A program made the translations under genes and the position numbers. From Vespula vulgaris (lineage: Eukaryota; Arthropoda; Insecta; Hymenoptera; Vespidae), in contig NC_066589.1 of NCBI RefSeq assembly GCF_905475345.1, positions 1,558,501 through 1,622,500 on the forward strand: a stretch of 64,000 bases of DNA. The letters run 5' to 3'. A model generated the notes under the pieces. That model ran no database searches. It saw only the letters and a program-made list of their open reading frames with translations, and was not told where the DNA came from. Shown here in pieces: positions 26,856 through 38,930 of the stretch (position 1 is the stretch's first letter; each line of letters starts with the position of its first letter).

Positions 26856-29800
26856 TTTTCCACTCTTCTTTTCTTCTTTCACGTACCGCGAAATGCAATT
26901 TCTCTACTCCGCACTGAGATTCTGATAGAAACGTCAGTCGTGCCTTCAATCAACCGTATTCTATGCCGGAGACTACATTATAAACCTTATTTACCCGAGT
27001 AAATTGAACGAGGCGATGGGATACCTTTATCGATTAGGTGAACTTAACTTGTTCTTGAGGAAACACTTCCGGTCAAATTTCGTTAAATATAAAATTATTT
27101 CAAGTTTCTCCCATTTCAAGACTAAATCCTTATCGCGAAATTTTCTTTAGCTATTTATTTATGCAAAATCATTACGAAACTCCGATCTTTATTTCGATCA
27201 TATCTTGTTAAGAGTACGATGGAAAGAACATAGATAGAAATTATTTATACTCATCGAGACATTTCTCCGTTCGAATGTAATATCCGAAAAAGCTGGATTT
27301 GAAATTTCTTTTCGAAATCCTAAAATGGATTTGCACGGTTAACATGATTACTTTGATGAATTCAGTTCCTATCCGACGTGTTCGAAGTCGTTTATTTACG
27401 AATTCCAACAAATCCGATGATTACCACGTATTTTCATTGTACCATCCTATGCTATTAACGTATTATTAGATTAGTTCGTAACATCGCGACAATGAGAATG
27501 AAAATCATTTTCTGACAAGGGGATTTCAATTTCATTTCATATTCTTTCTGCTCAAATATGCATCACTACGAAGTTTCAATTTTTTTCCATTTAGACACTG
27601 AAATATTCGATAAAAACGTATTATATATAGTTATCGGACTATATCTCGTACTTTATTTTGGATTTCGATTGACCTATATGTTACGAATAAATAATAAATA
27701 TCTTCCTTAAGAATGCAATATTATGCTACTTATATCTCGTTGTTTATAAATTTTTAATTATGTTTACAATGAAGCTACTTGAAATAATGAAATTGTTACA
27801 TATTGTTACATTTGTGAAAATGCCTCTGAGAAAATATTATTATTAAAGTACATAAACTGTTCTTAAATTACACATTTAAAATATATTTATTTTTTCGCGA
27901 CAATACAATTTGTTTGTTTGCAATCATCAAACACTTTAGAATTTACTTAAGTTTTTAAAACTCTGTTTTTTCGTCAATATAATTCGTTAAATAATTAGAT
28001 AAAAAGAAGATCGATATACTTTCAATATATCTTCATTATCGAACTATTTTTCGTCCTTTATTAAAATTTTTTACCTTATTTCACCGAATAATTTTTATGT
28101 CAACAAGCAAAATATTTATAACAATGTAAAATTTAATATGTATTAAATTAGAACGCGTAGCTACACACTGTGAATGAAACTTGTTACCATATTTGCAAAT
28201 TTGGTAGTAATTTTCATAGCACGTTTCGGACACATCGTAATTAAGGTAAAAGGTTAATTGAGCTGCTTTGTTATTTTGATTGTATTGACTACATAATAAT
28301 TAATTTTAATCATACTATATTATTCTACATAATTTTTTATCTTCCATTTCTTTTAATTCTTTAATAAATCCTGACAATTAATTGAATTGTTTACTATTTA
28401 GCTTTATAATATCATAAAATTATAAAAATAACTTCTTGGATTAAGCCGTTATTAAATTATTCTTTGCTAATATTTTTAGACAAAATACAAAAACATGGAA
28501 TTTCATTCAATAACAAAATTCATTAAACTTATACAATGCCAACTAGGACAATAAAATTCAATATATAAAACAAGTTAAAATTTGTTTCTCCTATAACATA
28601 TTTCTTGCAAAATTACTAATTTTTTAATTAAGTTGTATTATGTCCGTTAATTAATTAACAATCCTTTAATTCCGTACGTAATAAAACGAAAGTAAAAGTT
28701 TTCTATAGAGATGAGAAAGTCGCTGTTCCTCCGGGGGAATAAGCAAGTATCAGGAAGATAAAAATAGTGAAGTTTACCGTCCAGGGAAAAGGGAATCTCT
28801 CTTGTAGCTTGATCTCCGAGGTCTCGTATCTACCAACGAATGAAGGCCATATAATTTTTAATCTCACACGAGACCGTATACCTTTGTGTATATAATAAAA
28901 AGGAAAAACTTTTTATCTAACCGATTCTACTCTATCACATATAGCATTATAAGAGTTACATTAAATATGTAATACAAATGGGAATAGTATGTCGATGAAA
29001 AATAATATGATCTAAATGAGAATAATACATCGTTTAGAAATCGATCATACGTTTTAATCATAGAGAAATAAATTCAAACAACAATTACATCTATAAAGTA
29101 AATTATATTAATTTAAAAGCTCGTTACTAACATTACGATCGTTCTGTCATATCTTGGCCCATTTAACTTTCCATTCTTTGTGAATGAATCCAGTACGACA
29201 TAATATTCATCCCAGATAAAAATCGTCCTTCAACGACGAGAACGATGCGAGAAAGAAACGACGAAAAGCGTGAAATATCAAGAACCTGTTGTATAGTATT
29301 ATACATAGTCGACGTTAAATTTCATTTTAATTTCATTTTTTCATTCTTCTCTCTCGTCTATTCGATTATCTTCCTATTAAATACGTATTTAAAAAAATGA
29401 AATTACCAATCTGAAAAACGCGTTTCAATCATATATTCTTAGAAATTCTCAAATTTAATTCTATCTATCTACCTGATAAGAAAGGACACGTAGGAAAGAT
29501 CACGTTCGAGAGAATCAAGAAATCACATAAGATGAAAAGAGAAAAAGAGTTCGTAAAGTCGAAAGGACAATCGTGAAAAGCAATACACAGAAAGCAGGAA
29601 ATAGCATTAGAGTGCCGAGTCATGTTTGAGAGGGTGAAAGGGAGAGAGGGAGGAGAGAGACACATACTCCGATGACTATGCCTTATGATTACGTGGATGA
29701 TAATTGTGTTCGCGAACAATGCTTTTCAAAATTACCGTGAACTTGTTCCATACGAATGGACGACGAGATGTACACATTTATACATCGCTGTATAGTTCTT

Positions 29801-30598
29801 AATGAGGTCGATAGCTACGACCCATTTAAGATAGAAACATATTAATATCACGTAGCGAGATATCATAACGCTTGTTACGTGATCTCACGTGATAATGGTA
29901 GAACGTAAACTGATGGTTCATTTTCGTTGTTGCAAATTTGTTGAAAACAAATTATAATCACGTCACGCTTTTCACGTTGTTATACGTACTACTTACTTAG
30001 TTATGTTGTCATGCCTTATCAAAATTTTCTTGTTGCACAAGCTCAAAAATGGAAAAAACTTGTAGCGTTAATTTTTTCACGAATGTTTATCATCGCTCTA
30101 CGAAATTGTGTATTCTTTTTTTTATTATTATATCATTATAATCTTTAATAATTAAATCACGCAAAATCATTTTTAATTATCTTGAAATGAATAATATGAT
30201 ATCTATTAGATTATTCTTGTAATTCTCTTACTAAATAGCTATTGCATGTTATTTTTTCATAGATATTCATTTCGTATACTTATATCTAAACCAGAAATGC
30301 TGCATTGTCAAATGACGTGATATTAATTTGTTTCTATTATTAGTCTTATCATAAAGGAACAACAATTTATATTTTTCCATCTTCTCATATACCTTTTAAC
30401 GAATATATATTGAAATATGATAACAATGCATTGTCATTGTCTTTTTCATTCATTTCGTATTCTATGGATCAATACATATCATTTGTTAAAGAAAGTATTT
30501 CTTTTTTGGGTATATATCGTTATCTTTATAGAAATTGAATAACGATTCAGAGTCTCGTATACTCTATCCCGTTGCTACTCTCCTGATACCATACACAT

Positions 30599-30727
30599 AG
30601 ATGTATATATATATACATATGTATATATATATATAATATATATATACATATATATAATATATATATATATATACATATATATAATATATAGTATATACAT
30701 ATATATTATATATCCAAACAAGAGTCT

Positions 30728-30760
<33 letters not shown>

Positions 30761-30840
30761 GAAACAGAGACAGAGACAGAGATGGAAAGCTAGAGGGAGA
30801 TAGAAAGAGAGAGAGAGAGAGAGAAGGAAAGAGATAGAAA
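30599..30840. repeat. Compound (TA)n palindromic tract followed by (GA)n
   Basis: 30599-30712 is almost entirely ta with symmetrically placed tac/gta, so it can fold on itself. 30728-30840 is a GA-rich run. Confidence 0.9.
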
Positions 30841-31202
30841 TATATCGTCGTATCTAACGGGGAGTCGAAACTCAAAGCTGGTTTCAACATGAAGGAGGAG
30901 AGAGCCCACCTCGTTCATCCCCTCGAGACTCTTACTAGATATGCAAATATTCGTGATTTAACAGGAGGTGTCTCTTATATGCATGCAGATCCGTGTAACC
31001 ACCTTAAGAGAGAGAGAGAGAGAGACAAAGCGAGATGGGAGGTGCTTTTCAGTTCAACGTTTTGCACCCTCTGGATCGTCGTCCACGGAAATTGAGGAGA
31101 CAATATCGCAGCTGTGACTACCTCGAGACAATTAGTAGGACGCTAGGCGACGTAGAATCTCTCGACGGTCTTTGTAAATTCGTTCTTTCTTTTTCTTTCT
31201 CT

Positions 31203-31266
31203 TACTCTTTCACTCACTTTGTATCTCTCTCTCTTTCTTTCTCTCTCTCTCTCTCTCTCTCTCTCG
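31203..31266. repeat. (CT)n microsatellite
   Basis: CT run ending in ctcgctcgctctc. Confidence 0.9.
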
Positions 31267-32785
31267 CTCGCTCTCTTCGTTTTTTCTCTCTTTACCACGG
31301 ATTGCGGAATTTCGTTCGACAAATTGCGTTCCATGGCTGCCCGTTAATGCGCTCATCCTTTTCGAGACTTTGATTCTTTCTCTTTCTCTCTCTCTCTCTT
31401 TTTATTTCTTTTCAATTTTTTTTGTTTGTTTCTTTTTTTATTTCTTTTGTACTTTGTTTCTTCTTTCCTTATTTCAAACTCGTCGTACAGATCAGAATGA
31501 ACTGAGAAGATTTTCTTTCCGACGTTTAAAGAACATGATTAAAACGATTCTTCTTCTTTCCCAAAAGAAATCCTCTAAGTCGGCAACATCAGTAAATTCC
31601 TTGCGAAAAAGGAACGCTTTAACGATATCTAATTTTAATTCGGAAAAAATTGTATCTCGTCGAGGAGGTAAACTAAAATTAGGTGGCAACGAGAGAAAAA
31701 AATTCCGACGCGAATGGTTTTAGCTTTATTAATTAGCAGCTTTTTTCTTTTTCTTTTTTCTTTTTTCCTTCTTTTTTTGCGAGAGAATTTCTTTTCAAGG
31801 GAGAATTAAATGCAAGCTTTTACACCGACGCACATTGTGCAATATTTATGAGCTTATTTCGTTGCCCTTACAGACGATGCCCGTCAATGTAAGTACAAAC
31901 ATTATATTCTTCTGGTCAACCTATATAAATGCAAATACGTTGCTCCGAGAAAATGAAATCTTTTAACTCATTCATGTTGTTTCGTTTCGTACTATGGATT
32001 GTAAATATCGGTTATGTCGAAGTCATTGTTTTGTATTAACACTTATAAATAAAAATTTGTGTTTTTTAATAAACAAATACAATCCTTTGCATATTGTAAT
32101 TATGTTCCTAGTTTGTTTTCGATACAGCTTCAATATGATTTTTTCTGAAATTTTATATGTCGCGTATAATATACGTATAAGCTAAAAAAAAATTTTTTAA
32201 TGATTTGTTTTATTTAATTAAATGAAAAATAAAATCGAAAAATGAATCGAGAGTTCTAAAGTAAAATAATACTATAACGATCTCGTATAAACACTTTTAT
32301 ACACAATATAAATATATCGTAAAAAGAAAAATCTATTAAAATGTAATAATGTAATAAATAAGTAATAAATCCAATTATATCGATAATAATTTCATTCACT
32401 AATATCAAATTTTTCTCTTTTTTCTACTCTCCTTCATTGAATCAACCTATATTTTCCATGAGAATTTAAATAATATTTTTCGGTGCATTCGAAAGAATCA
32501 TTTCATTTAATTATGTTCCTAATAACATTTGTTAGATGTTCTATTATTTTCCTTTAAATATATTTTTTATTCTTTCGACTGTATATTTCTCTCTATTCAA
32601 ATATACAATTTCTTTGTATTTGAATACAGAGATATTACTCGTGTTAAAGAAATAAATGAATAAGTACATACATCTTATATACAAGTATCAAAACTTAAGT
32701 TTTCAATGTTTATAATCTAAAAAATAATTTGATATGTAAGCTATAAGAGATTATTAAACGATAGAACATATATTCGATTTCTGAC

Positions 32786-32980
32786 GTGGGTATAACGAGC
32801 AAGAAGGAGACATGGTTGAGTAGCTTGTCGGAGCTGAGTACACGCTATTCATGGAAATTGAGATTGGATCTTGAAATCAACGATAGGGTTGCCGTTCAGC
32901 TGGTAACTATAAATCAGGATCATACATCACGATGCTACGATTCACGCTTCCATCAAATTGATCGAGCCATTAGATCATAG
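32786..32980 (+). other. Unassigned open frame next to the tandem array
   Basis: Plus-strand frame of 64 codons to TAG at 32980, beginning GTG (VGITSKKETWL). Composition is more gene-like than the flanks, and the sequence abuts unit 1 of the tandem array. No family recognised, no clear start, no splice partner. Confidence 0.15.
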
Positions 32981-33912
32981 AAGGGACAAAGGACTACGAA
33001 GGATATTAATTTCTCACTTCGTCGTTCGATCTTACTCGTTGAACAAACTTACAAGATACGAGACTATGTATTTCGTATATTCTTGATAATCACGTACAAT
33101 CGATGATCGAATAAAATGTTTTAATAAAATAAATAATACTGATAATTAGAAAACGGATAAATAATATGATGATCATTAAGAATAATCGTGATTTAACGAG
33201 TACTCACCAAAAATAATAACGTTGTAGTTGATTTTAATACAAGATTCCTTGGTACGTCCTTTCTCCTTGACGGTCTTCTTGAAAATAAACTCGGACACAA
33301 TGGAACGGAACAAAGAACTACGAAGGATATTAATTTCTCACTTTGTTGTTCGATCTAAATCGTTGAACGAATTTACAAGATACGAGATTATTTTGTATTT
33401 TCTCGCGTACGCTTGGCGACCGAACGAAATGTTTTAATAAAATAAATAACACTAATAATTAAAAAACGGATAAATAATATGATGATCATTAAGAATAATC
33501 GTGATTTAACGAATATTCGCCAGAAATAATAACGTCGTAGTTGATTTTAGTACAAAATTTCTTGATACGTCTTCTCTCCTTGACAGTCTTCTTGAAAATA
33601 AACTCGGACACAATGGAACGGAACAAAGAACTACGAAGGATATTAATTTCTCACTTTGTTGTTCGATCTAAATCGTTGAACGAATTTACAAGATACGAGA
33701 TTATTTTGTATTTTCTCGCGTACGCTTGGCGATCGAACGAAATGTTTTAATAAAATAAATAACGCTAATAATTACAGAACTAATATATAAAACGATAATT
33801 ATTAAGAGTAATCGTGATTTAACGAGTACTCACCAGAAATAATAACGTTGTAGTTGATTTTAGTACAGGATTTCTTGATACGTCTTCTCTTCTTGACGGT
33901 CTCCTTGAAAAT
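32981..33912. repeat. Threefold tandem repeat (324, 313 and about 300 bp)
   Basis: Units at about 32981-33302, 33303-33615 and 33616-33912, set by the recurring actacgaaggatattaattt block (32993, 33317, 33630). Units 2 and 3 are nearly identical; unit 1 has an extra insertion and is more diverged. On the minus strand each unit reads as intron-like DNA followed by an exon-like segment (FIFKKTVKEK or its variants) that ends in CxKINYxVII. A GTGAGT donor follows in units 1 (33207) and 3 (33833) but is altered to gcgaat in unit 2. Plus-strand frames of 69 codons also repeat but are less gene-like. Confidence 0.85.
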
Positions 33913-34043
33913 AAAATGAAACGCAAGCATAGGTCGAGCCGTCCCTTCTCCCTGTTTATTTTGGAGACCACACGCGTTGCTCGACGTTTCATTTATAACG
34001 AAGAAATCTATTGTATTGTATGTATATACATCTCTAACGCTTC
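33834..34043 (-). other. Exon-like open segment in the last tandem unit
   Basis: Minus-strand frame open for about 70 codons after a TAG (34046-34044) down to the donor TCTG|GTGAGTA with the exon edge at 33834. It includes NETSSNACGLQNKQGEG, then FHFIFKETVKKRRR and CTKINYNVII. The part beyond the repeat (above about 33912) is unique to this unit. No family recognised. It may be the founding exon from which the other two units were copied. Confidence 0.25.
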
Positions 34044-35327
34044 GCTAGATTATTTACATTTTTTTTCTGTATTTGTATCGACGAGAACACGACAGATATT
34101 TATATACGTTGTATATTAGAAATATGTATGTGAATAAATTATTCTTTGTATATAATTAAAATATACAATTTATATTATTAATTTGATATATAATTAAAGT
34201 TTTCAATGCATTTCATACAAGACGGTATATATAACATATTTATGCAATGATTAGATATGATTAGAAAAAAAGAAGAAAACAATTTTGAAATGCATGGAAT
34301 TATGCGGCCGATTAACTCAATAGTAATCACGTTACATGATTTATAATCAGATTTGATCTTAATATATGATTATAATACATGATTATAATCAAAATGATAT
34401 CGCGTGTAATATCGATTGTCCAGGTTTCATTACTTGGAGATTTCTACATGTAAAGACCCATAGAATAAGATTAGAATAAGTTAATTAGTTGGTTATAATG
34501 AATTTTCCATCGATTAATTTATACTATGAATGGATAAAAAGAACATTGTGGAATTAATCTAATATTTTTTTAATAATGTAACATACTATTTCTATGTTTT
34601 TAATCGAAATATATATAAATTTTATATTTTGCATTAGAAATTAAATATTTCATTCAAATGAATATTTTGAATTAATTTATCATAAATTTTCATATCCGTT
34701 TAATCCTCGTTTATATTTACATATAAATTAATAATTTCTATCTCATATAAGTTAGGGTCGAACTCGTTCTATCATTAATTATATCATTCACATTCCTATC
34801 ATTTTATGGAATAAAATTGATATCAATAGGATCATATAATTATGCGTATAACGATCTATTAAAGCAGTTCATCGCTTATTGCTCGAAACGCGTGTGTGAG
34901 TTTAGTAATAAGTATGAAATAAATATGAACTATTGTGCATGGCTGAACGAGAAAGTTTAAAGTACGAACAGGTACAGGAGATTTTCGATCGTTCCTATCC
35001 CCACCTATTCCAATTTATCCCCGCCAATCCCTGACTATTACCACCTTTAACGCTGACCAAGTCTATAAAGTAGGATCTTAGTGACATAATCGCAGGATTT
35101 CCATATTCACAGTGAGCTTACTTATATTTTATGGTCAACCATGCATGAAAAAACACTTTAACATCTATGCCGATTTTTTATCATTTTATCTCTCTCAGTT
35201 TCGATGTATTTAAAGAGAATAATTCTAAACAAATAGAGTCATCGAGAGATCGTAAATTTTTAACATGATAAAATCTTTTCTTTTTGTAAGAGATCTTCGT
35301 TTGGGTATCTTTTTCGTACAATTTATG

Positions 35328-35333
<6 letters not shown>

Positions 35334-35379
<46 letters not shown>

Positions 35380-35391
35380 TTATTTATTTAT
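35334..35391. repeat. (TA)n microsatellite
   Basis: Pure ta run, slightly degenerate at its right end. Confidence 0.95.
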
Positions 35392-35750
35392 ATATGTATA
35401 TTATAATTTTGATTATGTACAATTTATTAACTCAATCTAATTTCATTTTGCTCGATTGCAGAGATCTTTAAAACGCACAACTCTTTTTATCAGTTTTTTT
35501 GTTTCTACGCACTCGTCCCTACAAACATTGATTGCAATTTGTTCTTTAAATACATATTATTAAATTAAATTATGAAATATCGATATTATATTTATTCGGA
35601 ATTTGCAAGTTTGAAAATTTTTTGTATCTTTTAGTTTATCTTTGTTATTGATATCTTTTTTAGAAAATTTCTTTGTATCAGTTTTGTTCAACTTTTTCTT
35701 TCCTTCTTCAATTTTTCTTTAGAGTGTGCACAACAGTTTTTATAATATAC

Positions 35751-35755
<5 letters not shown>

Positions 35756-35820
<65 letters not shown>
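35756..35820. repeat. (CA)n(TA)n microsatellite
   Basis: ca run passing directly into a ta run. Confidence 0.95.
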
Positions 35821-35822
<2 letters not shown>

Positions 35823-36659
35823 GCAAGTGAAAAGTATGAAGTTCTTTTTATCGTATAATCAACAGAGATGGGACTGATAAAAGAAATAAAAAAGTCGTAA
35901 ATATGAACTCAGCTGTTTCAAAAATGATATCTCTTGAACCACCTCTTTGGATTCTTCATGTTCTTCGGATAGCTTCGGTTCTGACTGCGACTGTTCCGAC
36001 TATCGATTTAAGTCTTTATACGAGAATTCAAAAAATTTTTTACATGAAATATAGATTGCTCTATCGCGTTCGTAGTTCATATTTTGTTCATACTTGTTGC
36101 TAAAGTCACATACATTGAAAGATGTTGAATGATCGAGTTAATTTTGATTAGAATAGATAATGCTAGTAAATAGTAAATTTACACTTTTCATTCTTCAATT
36201 CTTTAATGATTGCGTGACTATGATAGTAATTCATGATAAATAGGACACAGCATAGGTACGCATAAATTAGTGAATACTTATGTATCAAATATTATTTTAT
36301 ATGATATAAGTATAAATGTTCTTTTCCTAATTATTCTTTATCTTTCCATTAACCTCATTATTATAGTACATATCATTATTATAGCAATAGTAATAATACA
36401 ATATAAAGAGGACTATTCTTAAAAAAGAAATCATGAAAAATATAATGCTGGGAATTTTACTTTATAGATAGCGTGGAAACGAAAAATAATATATGATATA
36501 TAAATATATATTCACTAATTATTATTTTTAACCAAATCAATAATCGACAAAATCTTAATCGCAAATTTATATACTTAATATTTATTCATAAAATTCTACA
36601 TCCCATCTATTTATTTTTATAAGTATTATGTCATTACCAATGTAAAATGTTAATACTTC

Positions 36660-38370
36660 AATGTTTAATCAGAGTTAGATTAAAAAGATTTTGAAAATAC
36701 ATTGAAATATGCAGCTATTTGCCCGGTAGTATTTGCATCAGATCGGATTTCGATAGATAGCAAATAATACCGACCCAGATCTCACCACGTGGAGGTTGCT
36801 GCTCTTGGAGACCCACGGATTGACGATCATTATATTCTAAAATCCAAGATACCAGGTTGACATATCCCTTACCGAGAATTGACGTTCCAAACGCTAACTG
36901 GAGGAGGGTCAGTTCCCAGTTAGTATAGCAAGATCGTTGCAACATCGGAAGCTTCAATCACCACACTATTAAGCACGACTATTCGTGCTTTCTGAATTTC
37001 AAAAAATAAAACGAAGTCTACGATAGGATCTTTAATTGTAAACACCCACATGACATGAGCTAATCAAGAATTCTGGTTTCCAACGCTATCTAGAGAAACC
37101 TTGTCCCAGCTTACGGATAACAAGACCGTCAAAACATCAGCAACTACATACATCTACTCTCTAACACGACCTATTTTCTATTCGAAATTTAAACGAACAA
37201 TAAAACGAAATCCGTGATAGAACTTTTTATCGCACCCACGAATATCCACGTCTGTTCTCATCGACGTATTTATACATGAAATATAAATGGATTGAGATAT
37301 TAAAATAAAATTATTTGATATTTAACGCATTACGAGCGCTACGAGTAATATCATATTTAAACGATCGCAGTATTGTTTAAATATTAGTTCATTGTACTCC
37401 GTGTATATTAAAGTTTGTTTAAATAATTAGAAAATTATCAAAATTATAGATTAGTTAAGTTTAGACGCTTGGGAAGAGTGATCTGCGATGTTTACTCATC
37501 GGGATGCAAAAAAAAAGTAAACCGATAATTAACAAAGTCTACGAAAAATAATATCATAGTTTTGATCAAATATCAACTCTTCGAAAAAGTCATATCCTTG
37601 CTTGAATTTTCAACTTTAAAATGAGATCTTGTTTATCAAAATCGTTCAAGAATTATTCCCATAGTGATTGCTGGCGTAAATCATTATAAGCCAAGGGATA
37701 ATGAACAGCTTTAATAAAGTTCAAAAAAATTTAAATGAATGTACGTTGAACATTTTATGATGATCTGAAATGATCGATAATCTGGAAACACTTTAAATTT
37801 ATGATTTTGCAAAACTATGATGAAGTCTTTAATAAAAGAGAAAGAAATGTTTTTTCTTAAAGAAATTCTATATATACAAAAATAATCATTAATAACTACA
37901 TCATTATACCATCATTAAAAAACTCATTACGTTCAATAGATGTTAATCGTTGATAAGATTTACACCATAAACATTTCACACTATTGAATTAATAATGTCT
38001 TATAATTAAATCTAATAACGTAGATGTAATTAAAGAATGAAAAGCAATAAATATTTTATGTTTTATATATACAAGCCTAGAAACAAAGATAACAGGGAAT
38101 GTGAATATTGGAAATCGCCATATCCGAAACGAAATCAATATAAATTAATTACGTTTTATACTTCTGAAAGAAAAAACTCCAACCAAAAGCCCAAATGAAG
38201 GCTCTTATAGAAAGAAAGCCGATCAGCCATGGAGTACAAAGTTTCAAATAAAATGGGATAGTCTACAAAGACCAGGAAAAAGCCTAAAGAGAAGAGTGAA
38301 ATAACGATGCAGTGAATGCATCGAGTGCAAGCTACCTTCACAAATGGCGACTCCCATATTATTTCGTAGA
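36660..38370. repeat. Dispersed duplication, copy 2, with exon-like minus-strand segments
   Basis: Longer partner of the block at 120-910 (matches at about 36704-36740, 36765-36825, 37757-37855 and 38098-38365). Minus-strand reading shows several exon-like pieces: a hydrophobic segment near 38235-38160 (WLIGFLSIRAFIWAFGWSFF); a piece about 36996-36876 flanked by attcag and TCG|GTAAGG with one internal stop; a related diverged piece about 37215-37060; and a short piece ending at CACGTG|GTGAGA near 36790. Stops and lost sites suggest a decayed gene. I do not recognise the family. Confidence 0.6.
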
Positions 38371-38875
38371 AAATAAATTTATTTATTTAATACATTTCTT
38401 TTTTCTTTTCTTATAACATTAAACTTATAAAAATATTTTAATTGTTTAACTATGTAAAAATGTTTTAATTATTTAGAATTAAAAATTAATGCGTTATTAC
38501 TAATTTTGATTATAAATAATTATTTTTCTCGATATAATGTAAAATAAAAATTTAAATGAATATAAAATAATCGAAAATATCGTGAATGTTGCTCGTGCAC
38601 GATCCAACTGTAATTTAAATTTTGGAAACGTGTTCACACATATACGCACACGTGCGCATATACGCACGTAATCCATGTAGACCAGACAAAAGAACGAATC
38701 ATAACGAGTGTGGCAGATGTTTGGAAATTATTTTATTCTTTCTCCCTACATTCTATATACGTACATACATTCAAATTATATGCCTGGACATTCATGCAAA
38801 CTTACTCGACGAGTGAACTCACATTCAAATCCTTATTGTTTTACCGAGAATGTAAAAAAGGAGGGAAAGAAAGAG

Positions 38876-38930
38876 AAAATGTGTGTATGTGTGTGTGTGT
38901 GATAGAGAGAGAAAGAGAGAAAGAGAGAAT
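38876..38930. repeat. (TG)n(GA)n microsatellite
   Basis: Short tg run followed by a GA-rich run. Confidence 0.85.

Larger units (their letters stand above)
22321..32780. other. 10.5 kb without a recognised gene
   Basis: Contains many (CT)n/(GA)n tracts and GC-richer patches near 22330-22560, 23160-23300, 23465-23730 and 30880-31150. Open frames in these patches (for example from ATG at 30889) are short, run into GA repeats and lack splice support. About 24600-30580 and 31740-32780 are plain AT-rich DNA apart from the listed repeats. Confidence 0.55.
33913..36659. other. Stretch without recognised gene
   Basis: AT-rich DNA with two compound microsatellites; nothing else supported. Confidence 0.6.

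Noticed and set aside
33228..33750. Two nearly identical 69-codon plus-strand frames
   Set aside because: Their similarity follows from the tandem DNA repeat. The third unit does not keep the frame, and the minus-strand reading has the splice signals.
36715..36957. Minus-strand frame with PPRGEIWV, resembling the RGEI block of acyl-CoA synthetases
   Set aside because: The resemblance is limited to a few residues, neighbouring family motifs are absent, and a different frame across the same bases has better splice borders.
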